From: Pseudomonas alkylphenolica
GTDB lineage: Bacteria > Pseudomonadota > Gammaproteobacteria > Pseudomonadales > Pseudomonadaceae
DNA length: 64,000 nt
NCBI RefSeq assembly: GCF_004025535.1
Contig: NZ_QJRG01000048.1
Coordinates: 250,933-314,932, forward strand
Direction: 5' to 3'
The translations under genes and the position numbers were made by a program. Position 1 is the stretch's first letter, and each line of letters begins with the position of its first letter. The notes under the pieces were generated by a model. That model was not told the origin of the DNA. It ran no database searches and saw nothing but the letters and a program-made list of their open reading frames with translations. Below are positions 18,920 to 27,329 of this stretch, piece after piece.

Positions 18920-20863
18920 ATGCCTGAAGCCCTTTACCTGCCAAAGATCATCGCCCTGCTCACCCACCGACGCCCTGCCAATGGCCCCAGCCCCATGGCG
19001 TGCCTCATCGAGCAAGCGGCCGGCGACTATCATCGACGCGCGCACATCGAGATCGTCGACACGCCGTTGGCCCAGTTGCTGGAGACCGCACGTACGCTCG
19101 AAGCCGAACAATGCGTCGACATGATCGTCTGTTCCGGGGCCACCGCCGAGTACCTGCGCCAGCACATTTCCATTCCAGTGATGGCTATCCATATGGGTGA
19201 ATTCGATTTGGTGCGTGCCCTGGACCTGGCCAGGTCACGCGCCACCCGCGTCGGCATCCTGAGCTTTCGCCATACCCACCCGGAGCTGGCAGCGATGCAG
19301 TCGCTGTTCACCGTGGCGCTGCGCGAGGCCACCTACAGCAACTTCGAAGAGGCCCGCCAACAGGTGCAGCAGCTGGTCGATGAGGGCTTTGCGGTGATCG
19401 TCGGTTCCTCGACCATCGTTGAGCTGGCCCAGGCCTCGGGCGTGCAAGGGGTGCTGGCACTCAACGCCGATAGCATCCGCCGCACCCTGAACAATGCCCT
19501 GTCGCTCTGCCACAGCCGTGCGCAGAGCCTGCGCCAGCACCAGCGCCTGAATGCCGTGTTGCGTAACCTCAGCGATGGCGTGATCGCGGTCGACGCCGAG
19601 GGGCGCGTGCAATCGATCAACCCGAAGATGGCGGTCCTGCTTCAGGTCACGGCGCAATGGGCGCAGGGCCGTTGTGTCCACGAGCTGCTGCCGACCCTCG
19701 ATACTGCGGCCTTGCAGGAAGAAAACCAGTTGATCCGCGTTGGCGAGCAGACCCTGGCGGCCACCCTCACCCCGATCATCGAAGCGGGTCAGCCCGACGG
19801 CATGGTCATCACCTGCCAGGAAACCCGCGCCATCCAGCGAGCCGAGCGGCGCATCCGTATCCAGGCGCGGCCACGACAGTTCACTGCCCGTTACCGTTTC
19901 GAGCAGATCCTCGGCCAGGCGCCAGCGTTTCGCGCCACCCTGCAGCTGGCAAAGCGTTATGCGCAATCCGATTCGACGGTGCTGATCACCGGCGAAAGCG
20001 GCACAGGTAAAGAGCTGCTCGCACAAAGCCTGCACAACGCCAGTGCGCGTCAACCTGCACCGTTTGTGGCGATCAACTGCGCGGCCTTTGCCGAGTCGTT
20101 GCTGGAAAGCGAACTGTTTGGTTATGAAGAAGGCGCGTTTACCGGGACACGCAAGGGTGGCCGGGTCGGCCTGATCGAAAGCGCGCATACCGGTACGTTG
20201 TTTCTCGATGAAATTGGTGACATGCCAGTGTCGTTGCAAACCCGCCTGTTGCGGGTACTGCAGGAGCGTGAAGTGCTTCGCCTGGGCGCCAGCGAGCCGA
20301 CGCCAGTGGATATCCGGGTTGTCGCGGCAACCCATTGCGACCTGCGCGCGCACATCGCCGACGGGCGCTTTCGTGAAGACCTGTACTATCGCCTGAACAT
20401 CCTGCGCCTGGCGGTTCCGCCGCTGCGTGAGCGCCCCGAGGACATTGCGCTGCTGGCCAATGCACTGCTCGAACGTCAGCCAGGTACCGCTCCGGCTGAT
20501 CATGAGGTGCTGCAAACGTTGACGCCCCATCTGTTGCGCCATCACTGGCCGGGCAACATTCGGGAACTGGAAAACATTGTCGAGCGGGCGGCGGTGTGTG
20601 CTCAGGCGTTACGCGGTGATGCTCCGGACTTGAGCTTGAGTGCGCTGTTTCCCGAGCTGTTCGAGCAGGCGCCTGTGTCATTGCTCGAGGTTCAGCCCAC
20701 TACGGTTCTGGATGACCTGCGCTATCACGGCAAGACGGCCGAACGCGCGCACGCCCGGCAGGTGGTCAATGCCTGCCAGGGGAACATGGACGAAGCCGCG
20801 CGCCGGCTTGGGGTCAGCCGTACCACGCTGTGGCGGCGGTTGCGTGAGAGCACGGGGCGCTAA
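18920..20863 (+). CDS. PrpR-type sigma-54-dependent activator
   Basis: 647 residues: N-terminal PrpR_N sensor domain (about 5-195), PAS-like domain (about 205-310), AAA+ domain with Walker A GESGTGKE (358-365), and a Fis-type helix-turn-helix at the C-terminus (MDEAARRLGVSRTTLWRRL). The sigma-54 contact loop reads GAFTGT (405-410) rather than the canonical GAFTGA. PrpR_N domains sense small carboxylates or acyl compounds (2-methylcitrate in the type case). It follows the beta-oxidation operon by 73 bp and is the natural candidate to activate it, although I found no well-spaced -24/-12 element before 12938. Confidence 0.92.
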   Translation: MPEALYLPKIIALLTHRRPANGPSPMACLIEQAAGDYHRRAHIEIVDTPLAQLLETARTLEAEQCVDMIVCSGATAEYLRQHISIPVMAIHMGEFDLVRALDLARSRATRVGILSFRHTHPELAAMQSLFTVALREATYSNFEEARQQVQQLVDEGFAVIVGSSTIVELAQASGVQGVLALNADSIRRTLNNALSLCHSRAQSLRQHQRLNAVLRNLSDGVIAVDAEGRVQSINPKMAVLLQVTAQWAQGRCVHELLPTLDTAALQEENQLIRVGEQTLAATLTPIIEAGQPDGMVITCQETRAIQRAERRIRIQARPRQFTARYRFEQILGQAPAFRATLQLAKRYAQSDSTVLITGESGTGKELLAQSLHNASARQPAPFVAINCAAFAESLLESELFGYEEGAFTGTRKGGRVGLIESAHTGTLFLDEIGDMPVSLQTRLLRVLQEREVLRLGASEPTPVDIRVVAATHCDLRAHIADGRFREDLYYRLNILRLAVPPLRERPEDIALLANALLERQPGTAPADHEVLQTLTPHLLRHHWPGNIRELENIVERAAVCAQALRGDAPDLSLSALFPELFEQAPVSLLEVQPTTVLDDLRYHGKTAERAHARQVVNACQGNMDEAARRLGVSRTTLWRRLRESTGR

Positions 20864-20906
20864 TCAGCCGGGAATTGATTTTCGCGGATTCGCGGGGATG
20901 TCATTC

Positions 20907-20939
20907 TTGGGTTGGGTTGGGTTGGGTTGGGTTGGGTTG
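20907..20939 (+). repeat. (TTGGG)6 tandem repeat, G-quadruplex-capable
   Basis: Six perfect TTGGG units (20907-20936) plus a partial copy directly follow the PrpR-type gene. GGG runs separated by TT satisfy the usual intramolecular G-quadruplex pattern on the plus strand. Tract length is likely to vary by slippage. Confidence 0.9.
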
Positions 20940-20943
20940 CTGT

Positions 20944-21561
20944 GAGCTTATCCATTCTTTGTGGCGCGGCTACCGGCCCCTTCCGCCCTTACGGCGGCCT
21001 ACTTTTTTCTTGGAAAAAGTAGGCAAAACCGCTCGCTCCTGCATACGGCCCTACGCTGCGCTACGGGTCCCTTCCCTCCGGCACCTTCCGGGGCCACGCG
21101 GCCTACGACTTGCTTCGCCAAGTCTACATCTCGCGTCTTCGGCTTCGCCGAAGGTGCTGCGCACTGCCCCTACAGGCACCTCCACTCAGCCTCCTGAAGT
21201 CGCAGTTCGTGGCGCCTGAACCGACGTGCATGAAGATCAAGATCAAGATCAAGATCAACAGCGCCTCCATGTTTTGATTTCGAAGATGCGCACTTGTTGG
21301 CGCCGCCCGTAACTTTGCGACTTCAGGAGGCTGAGTGGAGGTGTCTGGAGGGGGCTGGTGCGCAGCACCCTTCGGCCGAAGCCGAAGCTCGCAAGTCGTA
21401 GGCCGCGATGCCCCTGGAAGACGCCGGAGGGAAGGGACCCGGAGCGCAGCGTAGGGCCGTATGCAGGAGCAGGCGGTTTTGGTTCCTTTTGCCAAGACAA
21501 AAGGGACCCGCCGTAAGGGCGAAAGGGGCCGGCAGCTGCGCTACATCAAATGGATAAGCTC
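20944..21561. repeat. 618-bp inverted-repeat element with 13-bp perfect ends
   Basis: The region 20944-21561 folds as one long imperfect palindrome. The ends are a perfect 13-bp inverted repeat (GAGCTTATCCATT at 20944, AATGGATAAGCTC at 21549), and the two arms of roughly 280 bp match at high identity, sharing blocks such as CCTGCATACGGCCCTACGCTGCGCT and CTCCACTCAGCCTCCTGAAGTCGCA in opposite orientation. Short open frames on both strands look like spurious translations of this element. It carries no transposase; it is a MITE-like or Pseudomonas-specific intergenic repeat. No target-site duplication is evident. Confidence 0.85.
21233..21256 (+). repeat. (AAGATC)4 hexamer repeat
   Basis: Four perfect AAGATC copies lie near the centre of the inverted-repeat element, i.e. 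in or near the loop between its arms. Not part of any credible gene. Confidence 0.85.
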
Positions 21562-21593
21562 GCCGTCTAAATGCCCCAGGATTCCATTCCCCT

Positions 21594-21617
21594 CAAAAAA
21601 AAGGCCTCAGAGAGGCC
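21594..21617 (-). terminator. Intrinsic terminator of the acyl-CoA ligase gene
   Basis: On the minus strand GGCCTC-loop-GAGGCC is followed by a run of about nine T, starting 10 bp after the ligase stop. Confidence 0.9.
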
Positions 21618-21626
21618 AAGAGAGGA

Positions 21627-23273
21627 TTACAACGACAACTCGTTTTCCCGGATCAGCTTCTTGTTGATCTTGCCAACACTGGTTTTCGGGATGTCAGCCA
21701 CAAAGCGGATCTCCTTGGGGATCGCCCATTTGTTGATCCGCCCGCTTTCAACATACTGATTCAGATGTGTCTTCAGGGCGTTGGCATCCACCTGCTCATT
21801 GGCCGCGCAGATCACCAGCGCTACCGGACGCTCCCCCCACTGCGGGTCAGGAATACCAACCACCGCCACCGAGGCTACCGCCGGGTGTTCGCTGATCAGG
21901 GTTTCCAGCTCCAGCGAGCTGATCCATTCCCCGCCGGTCTTGATCACGTCCTTGATACGGTCCTTGATCTCTACCACGCCCAGGGCATCGACCGAGGCAA
22001 TGTCACCGGTATGCAGCCAGCCGTCTTCCCACAACTGTGCGCCCTGCTCCGGCTCTTTCAGGTAGCCCTGGGTCAACCAGGGTGCGCGCACCACGATCTC
22101 GCCTTGCGCAGTGCCATCGTGCGGCAGTGCCTTGCCGTTGGCGTCGATGATCTTCAAGTCCACCAGCGCACCAGGGACACCGGTCTTGATCCGCGCCGCC
22201 ACTTGCTCATGCGCCGGCAGTGCATAGTCGGCCTCACGCAGGTAAGTGGTGCAGAGAATCGGGCAGGTCTCGGACATGCCGTAACCGCAATGGATGGCCA
22301 TGCCGCGCCCGGTTGCCTGGGCGGCCACGCCATGGGTCAAGGCGCTGCCGCCAAGGAGCATTTTCCAGCCGGTCAGGTCCGTCGTGGCCGCTTCAGCGCT
22401 GTCGAGAATCATCTGCAGAATGGTCGGCACACAATGCGAGAAGCTGACCTTTTCTTCGCGGTACAGGCGCACCAGGTTGTTGGGCTCGTAACGCCCCGGG
22501 TACACCTGCTTGATCCCCATCAGCGTGGCGACGTAAGGCACGCCCCAGGCGTGCACATGGAACATCGGCGTGATGGGCATGTAGACATCGTCCGAACGCA
22601 GCAGCGGCAGGCCCTTGTACGCGCCGAGCGTGCCAACCGCACTCAGGGTATGCAGCACCAGCTGGCGGTGCGAAAAGTAAACTCCCTTGGGGTTGCCGGT
22701 GGTCCCGGAGGTATAGAACAGGGTGGCAATCGAATCTTCTTCGAAGTCGGGAAAGTCGTAAACGCTATCAGCCTCGGCCAGCAGGGTTTCGTAATCGCCC
22801 AGCACCGGCAGCCCGGTGGCGGCTGCACCCGTGTCGCTGAGCTGGATGTAGCCTTTGACCGTGGTCAGTTGATCGGCAATCGGCTCGAGCATGGGCAAGA
22901 AATCGTCGTGCACCAGCACCAGGTCGTCTTCGGCGTGGTTCATGGTGTAGATGATCTGCTCCGGCGACAGGCGAATGTTCACCGTGTGCAGTACGGCGCC
23001 GATCATGGGCACGGCAAAGAAACACTCCAGGTACCGATGGCTGTCCCAGTCCATCACCGCCACGGTGTCACCCGGCTTTACCCCGGCGTTGGTCAGCGCG
23101 TTGGCCAGCTGGCGGATACGCGTGTTGAGCGTACGGTAGTTGTAGCGCAGCGTATGGCCCGAGACGATTTCCTGCTCCGGGGCATGGCGCACGCCGGACA
23201 GCAACAGGCTTTTGATCAACAACGGGTAGTTGTAGGCGTTGTGAGCAGGTGGAATTTTTTTTGTTTTCACCAC
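21627..23273 (-). CDS. Fatty-acyl-CoA ligase (AMP-forming)
   Basis: 548 residues of the ANL superfamily: P-loop-like YTSGTTGNPKG, GYGMSETCP, the TGD hinge (LHTGDIASVD), RIKDVIKTGGEWIS and the C-terminal catalytic Lys in KTSVGKINKK. It activates a medium or long acid to its CoA thioester via the acyl-adenylate. The frame opens further upstream (to 23327), but GTG at 23273 has AGGAAG 7 nt before it, so I start there. It may supply the CoA esters used by the two operons to its left, though the inverted-repeat element lies between. The AraC gene is divergent. Confidence 0.9.
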   Translation of the reverse strand: MVKTKKIPPAHNAYNYPLLIKSLLLSGVRHAPEQEIVSGHTLRYNYRTLNTRIRQLANALTNAGVKPGDTVAVMDWDSHRYLECFFAVPMIGAVLHTVNIRLSPEQIIYTMNHAEDDLVLVHDDFLPMLEPIADQLTTVKGYIQLSDTGAAATGLPVLGDYETLLAEADSVYDFPDFEEDSIATLFYTSGTTGNPKGVYFSHRQLVLHTLSAVGTLGAYKGLPLLRSDDVYMPITPMFHVHAWGVPYVATLMGIKQVYPGRYEPNNLVRLYREEKVSFSHCVPTILQMILDSAEAATTDLTGWKMLLGGSALTHGVAAQATGRGMAIHCGYGMSETCPILCTTYLREADYALPAHEQVAARIKTGVPGALVDLKIIDANGKALPHDGTAQGEIVVRAPWLTQGYLKEPEQGAQLWEDGWLHTGDIASVDALGVVEIKDRIKDVIKTGGEWISSLELETLISEHPAVASVAVVGIPDPQWGERPVALVICAANEQVDANALKTHLNQYVESGRINKWAIPKEIRFVADIPKTSVGKINKKLIRENELSL

Positions 23274-23457
23274 GGAACGACTTCCTGCGTCTGTTATGTG
23301 CTTGCACAGTAATTTTCGACCACGCACAGCGCTTCACTTTTCGCGTCAGCTTTTTGTCTTTTGATGACGACCTGTACAGATCAGCAGGTTAACCGTCTAT
23401 AACAATGCGTCTTGTGCGCCGGATGTCAGATGTCAGCAAAGGGAGGTGAAAGACACC

Positions 23458-24480
23458 ATGACTTTATTAGCCCGTACCGCCGTGCTGAGCAATTACCTGG
23501 AGGTCACGCGCCATCTGCAGTTTGACGGCGACGCCCTGCTGCGTGAGGCGGGTTTCTGCCCAGTCGTTGTCGCCGACAGCAAGCAACACATTCCCGCCCA
23601 GGCAGCGGTCGAGTTACTGGAGCGCACCGCGCAGCTCACCCGCTGCGAAACCTTGGGCCTGCGCATGGCCGAACTGCGCAACCTGGCGGACTTTGGCGAA
23701 GTCAGCCTGTTACTCAGCCATCAGCACACCCTGCGCGATGCGTTGAATGTGATCGTGCAGTACCGCCACCTGCTCAACGACTCCCTGGCGATTTTCATCG
23801 AAGAAAGCGGCAAGACGGTGATCATCCGCCAGGAGCTCATCACCGAAACCGGCACCCTTAACCGCCAGTCGATCGAATTGGCCATCGCTATCCTGTACCG
23901 CTTTTGTGCCGCGTTGCTGGGCGTGCACTGGCAGCCGCTGTACGTCTGCTTTACCCACGAGGCACCGGCTGACCTGGCGGTACACCGCCGTGTCTTCGGC
24001 TGCAAACTGGAGTTCGGCTGCGAGTTCAATGGCATCGCCTGCCCCGCCGCCAACCTCGACACCGCCAACCCGTTGGGCAACCAGGCCCTGGCCCGACATG
24101 CCGAGCGCTACCTGAACTCGCTGCGGGGCAAGAACGACCACAGCCTGGCCTTCGAGGTGCGCAAGTCGATCTACCTGCTGCTACCGATGGGCAAAGCCAC
24201 GCCCGAGCAGGTGGCGCTGACCCAGGGCCTGAATGTGCGCACCCTGCAGCGACGCCTGGAGGCCGACGGTACGAGTTTCAGTGACTTGCTCAACAGCGTG
24301 CGCCGCGACCTGGTGGTCCGTTACCTGAACAACCCGGGCTATTCGCTGGGCCGCATCTCCGACATGCTCGGGTACTCGATGCCCAGCTCCTTCACCCGCT
24401 GGTTCACAGCCCAGTTCAGCAAGGCTCCTGCCGTCTGGCGCCGCGAACACAGCGCCGGAACGCACCGCTCTGTTACATAA
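23458..24480 (+). CDS. AraC-family regulator with Arabinose_bd (OruR-type) domain
   Basis: 340 residues from ATG 23458 (GGGAGG 11 nt upstream; a GTG at 23446 lies inside the ribosome site). The N-terminal ligand-binding domain is of the Arabinose_bd type (residues about 20-205, with NVIVQYRHLLNDS). The C-terminal AraC double helix-turn-helix contains LNVRTLQRRLEADG and ISDMLGYSMPSSFTRWF. Divergent from the acyl-CoA ligase with about 185 bp between, which holds an ACCTG-N10-CAGGT dyad near 23371. Regulation of the ligase is the simplest inference; inducer unknown. Confidence 0.88.
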   Translation: MTLLARTAVLSNYLEVTRHLQFDGDALLREAGFCPVVVADSKQHIPAQAAVELLERTAQLTRCETLGLRMAELRNLADFGEVSLLLSHQHTLRDALNVIVQYRHLLNDSLAIFIEESGKTVIIRQELITETGTLNRQSIELAIAILYRFCAALLGVHWQPLYVCFTHEAPADLAVHRRVFGCKLEFGCEFNGIACPAANLDTANPLGNQALARHAERYLNSLRGKNDHSLAFEVRKSIYLLLPMGKATPEQVALTQGLNVRTLQRRLEADGTSFSDLLNSVRRDLVVRYLNNPGYSLGRISDMLGYSMPSSFTRWFTAQFSKAPAVWRREHSAGTHRSVT

Positions 24481-24631
24481 AGTATCCCGCCTGCGCCGCA
24501 ATGAGTCAGCCTTCCGTCACCCCGCACCTTGCCTGTTTCACCGGTGATACATCCTTCGGCGTTTCCTGGATGAAACGCCTAATCCTTTGTTTTATTTAAA
24601 TAAATATTTTCACGGATCTATTTATAGTACC

Positions 24632-24647
24632 TGGCATTTTTCATGCT
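24632..24647 (+). promoter_or_regulatory. Candidate sigma-54 promoter of the Rieske gene
   Basis: TGGCATTTTTCATGCT has GG and GC at exactly the -24/-12 spacing and matches the consensus at most other positions. It lies about 70 bp before the Rieske ATG. A 14-bp palindrome, TTTATTTAAATAAA, lies upstream at 24591-24604. The nearest sigma-54 activator in the window is the PrpR-type gene 4 kb away. Confidence 0.4.
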
Positions 24648-24717
24648 TGGTTCCAATACAAAAACAATGATTCGTTAGTAAAACAATGCCTGATAACGAA
24701 CACACAAGGAGACCGTG

Positions 24718-26022
24718 ATGCTGAGTGAGGAAAAAAACCGGCTGCTGACCCAGGTCGGGCCCGAAACGGAAATGGGCGCCTACTTGCGCCGCTACTGGCA
24801 CCCGATTGCCGGCCAGAGCGAGTTCGACGACAAGTCGATCCGTCCGATCCGCATCCTGGGTGAAGACCTGGTGCTGTACAAAGACCTGAGCGGCAACTTT
24901 GGCCTGGTCGATCGCCAGTGCCCGCACCGCAACGCCGACATGTCGTATGGCTATGTCGAGCAGACCGGTATCCGCTGCAGTTATCACGGCTGGCAGTTTG
25001 CCGCCGACGGCCAATGCATCCAGCAACCCTTCGAGCAAGCCTGCGATCCGTCTGCCCGCATGTGCAAGAACACCCGCATCAAGGCCTACCGGGTACAGGC
25101 CAAGGCCGGTCTGTTGTGGGCCTACATGGGGCCAGAGCCGGTACCCCAACTGCCCGACTGGGAACTGTTCAACTACCCCAACGGCTTCGCCCAGGCGGTA
25201 TTCGCCGAGTTGCCCTGCAACTGGTTCCAGTGCCAGGAAAACTCCATCGACCCGGTGCATTTCGAATGGACCCACAATAACTGGACGATTCGCCAGTCCG
25301 GTGAAACCGGCCCCTATGTGCAGCCGCACCAGAAGCTGGCCTTCGACGAATTCGACTACGGCTTCACCTACCGCCGACTGCGCGAGGGCGAAGACGAAAA
25401 CAACGTGATGTGGACCACCGGCCGGGTGACCTTGTGGCCGAACGGCTTTTACCTGGGCCACCACTTCGAATGGCGGGTACCGATCGATGATTACAACACC
25501 CTGAGCGTGCTGTGGGTGTTCAGCCGTGTACCCAGCGAGCAGGAACCCTACCGCCAGGAGAAAATCCCGTCGTGGTACGGCCCGATCAAAGACCCCAAAA
25601 CCGGCCGCTGGATTACCTCCCACGTGGCCAACCAGGACTTTGTGGTCTGGGTCGGCCAGGGCGCGATCACCGACCGCACCCGTGAAAAGCTGGGGCAAAG
25701 CGACAAGGGCGTGGTGATGATGCGCCGGCGCTTCTTCGAAGAACTTGATGCCCTGCGCGAAGATGCCGGTCATGTGCCCAAAGGCCTGATCTTCGACCCC
25801 GCACTGAACCAGAACGTGTATTTGCCTTCGGCCTGCCGCGACGAGCTGCTCAACGGCCTGCCCCGGGCACAGCTGGCCGAGCACCCGCTGCTGGGCCCTT
25901 ACCTGAAGGACTTCTTCGGCCAGGCAGGTCAGCCTGACGATGTACGCGAAGCCTATGAGGAAGCGGTCGGGCAAAAAATGCAGGGCGCCAAGCTGTTTGT
26001 CGTGCACGGCGCACGCAAGTAA
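24718..26022 (+). CDS. Rieske non-haem iron oxygenase, alpha subunit
   Basis: 434 residues with a Rieske [2Fe-2S] centre (Cys68, His70, Cys87, His90 in CPH and CSYH) and a mononuclear iron site (Asp178, His181, His186 in IDPVHFEWTH). Length and layout resemble the phthalate-dioxygenase/LigXa class of single-component-type oxygenases, which hydroxylate or O-demethylate aromatic acids using a separate reductase. No reductase or ferredoxin gene is next to it, so electrons must come from an unlinked partner. The ATG has AAGGAG 7 nt upstream. A binding protein and an OprD porin follow, suggesting an import-and-attack module for one compound. Substrate unknown. Confidence 0.92.
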   Translation: MLSEEKNRLLTQVGPETEMGAYLRRYWHPIAGQSEFDDKSIRPIRILGEDLVLYKDLSGNFGLVDRQCPHRNADMSYGYVEQTGIRCSYHGWQFAADGQCIQQPFEQACDPSARMCKNTRIKAYRVQAKAGLLWAYMGPEPVPQLPDWELFNYPNGFAQAVFAELPCNWFQCQENSIDPVHFEWTHNNWTIRQSGETGPYVQPHQKLAFDEFDYGFTYRRLREGEDENNVMWTTGRVTLWPNGFYLGHHFEWRVPIDDYNTLSVLWVFSRVPSEQEPYRQEKIPSWYGPIKDPKTGRWITSHVANQDFVVWVGQGAITDRTREKLGQSDKGVVMMRRRFFEELDALREDAGHVPKGLIFDPALNQNVYLPSACRDELLNGLPRAQLAEHPLLGPYLKDFFGQAGQPDDVREAYEEAVGQKMQGAKLFVVHGARK

Positions 26023-26044
26023 ACCCGCTGTCTGAGTAATGCCA

Positions 26045-26094
26045 GGCCCCGGCCGGGGCCGAAAATTCAACGCCATGCCCGCCATGGCGTTGAA
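26045..26094 (+). other. Two palindromes between the Rieske and binding-protein genes
   Basis: GGCCCCGGCCGGGGCC (26045-26060) is followed by a perfect 12-bp hairpin (TTCAACGCCATG at 26066-26077, CATGGCGTTGAA at 26083-26094, 5-nt loop). No T-run follows. They may attenuate transcription or protect mRNA ends between the two genes. Confidence 0.55.
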
Positions 26095-26168
26095 GGATTC
26101 ACATAACAAGAACTGCACGCTGACGATAAAAAAAACACTGCCGTCAATAAGTGAACAGGAATCCTTGC

Positions 26169-27179
26169 ATGAAACTGATACCGTCGTGCGTCCGAACCCT
26201 GGGTTCGGTCGTTGCCTTGCTGTGCGCTGCGGCCGTTCAGGCCGCGCCTCAACCCGTCACGCTGTTGATGCCCGCACCACCGAACCTGCCCGGGTTTGCC
26301 CCTTGGGTCATCGCCAAGGAAAAAGGCTACTACCAGCGGTTCGGTTATGACGTGAACCTGGTCGCGGCCAAGGGGGGTGCCGATGTCGCCAAGCAGGTCG
26401 GCTCAGGCAACGCGCTGTTCGGTGTGGGCAATGGCGATACCCCGATCATCGTGCGCGCCAATGGCGTACCGGTGAAAGCCGTGGTGCTGCTCGGCCAATA
26501 CCCGCACACCCTGCTCGCCCTGGACCCGGCCAAACAGATTCATTCGGTGCAGGACCTCAGGGGTAAAACCATCACGGTGATGTCGTACTCCGACTCGATG
26601 TACTACACCTTGCTCGCCACCTTGCGCGCCGCCGGCATGGACCGCAAGGACGTGAATATCCAGGCAGCCGGCCCGGCGGGCGTCTGGCAACTGTTCGCCG
26701 ATGGCAAGGCCGACGCCATGGCCGGTTCGGCAGACTGGGTGGTGAACATCCAGGACAGCGGCCGCCCGCTGGAGCTGCTGCCGCGTGAACAGTTGTTCGA
26801 TGCCATGTCGCAGGCGGTGATCGCCTCGGACCAGGCCATTGCCGAGCAGCCACAGGCAGTACAGGCCATTGTCAACGGTACCTTGCTGGCCCTGCATGAC
26901 ATCCTCACCGACCCGGCCGAGGCCGCCCGGGTGTTCGCCAAAGCCGTGCCCGCCTACGCCGGCAAGGAAGACAAGGTTGAGCGCACCTTCGCCCTGTACA
27001 TCGAGCGCATTTACGGCAAACAGGCACACCTGGGCGGATTCGATGCCCAGCGTGTGGCTCGCTCGCGGGACTTCTACACCGCCGAAGGCATCGTGCGCCA
27101 GGCCGAGCCACCGGAGGTGTATTACACCAACCAGTTCGTCGACCGCGCCAACGCCAGCCTGCCGCTAGGCATGCCTTGA
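26169..27179 (+). CDS. ABC transporter substrate-binding protein (NitT/TauT type)
   Basis: 336 residues from ATG 26169 (AGGAA upstream). A Sec signal peptide ends near VQAAP (about residue 26). The mature part is a type II periplasmic binding fold of the SsuA/NrtA/THI5 family (GFAPWVIAKEKGYYQRFGYDVNLV, GGADVAKQVGSGNA). It would bind a small organic anion or sulfonate-like ligand in the periplasm. No permease or ATPase gene is adjacent, so it must work with an unlinked transporter or act as a sensor. Its position after the Rieske oxygenase suggests the same ligand. Confidence 0.88.
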   Translation: MKLIPSCVRTLGSVVALLCAAAVQAAPQPVTLLMPAPPNLPGFAPWVIAKEKGYYQRFGYDVNLVAAKGGADVAKQVGSGNALFGVGNGDTPIIVRANGVPVKAVVLLGQYPHTLLALDPAKQIHSVQDLRGKTITVMSYSDSMYYTLLATLRAAGMDRKDVNIQAAGPAGVWQLFADGKADAMAGSADWVVNIQDSGRPLELLPREQLFDAMSQAVIASDQAIAEQPQAVQAIVNGTLLALHDILTDPAEAARVFAKAVPAYAGKEDKVERTFALYIERIYGKQAHLGGFDAQRVARSRDFYTAEGIVRQAEPPEVYYTNQFVDRANASLPLGMP

Positions 27180-27329
27180 CACGTTAGCGACGGCGCAAGC
27201 AACCCCGACCTTTTCAGCGACAGCGCTCCCCCGCCTTCCGGACTTCTGGAAGGTGCGGTGAGGCTCGCCTTGAAAAAACCTCATCAAACGTCACTGCCCG
27301 CTGCAGTGGCTCCATGACTGGCGAACGAC

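Noticed and set aside
16952..19192. 746-codon minus-strand open frame
   Set aside because: Antisense to the thiolase and SDR genes, which have strong motifs; the translation (His/Gln/Gly-rich) has no recognisable domain.
20875..21495. Short open frames on both strands in the 618-bp inverted repeat
   Set aside because: The translations mirror each other through the palindrome and match no family; similar spurious proteins are commonly annotated from this type of Pseudomonas repeat.
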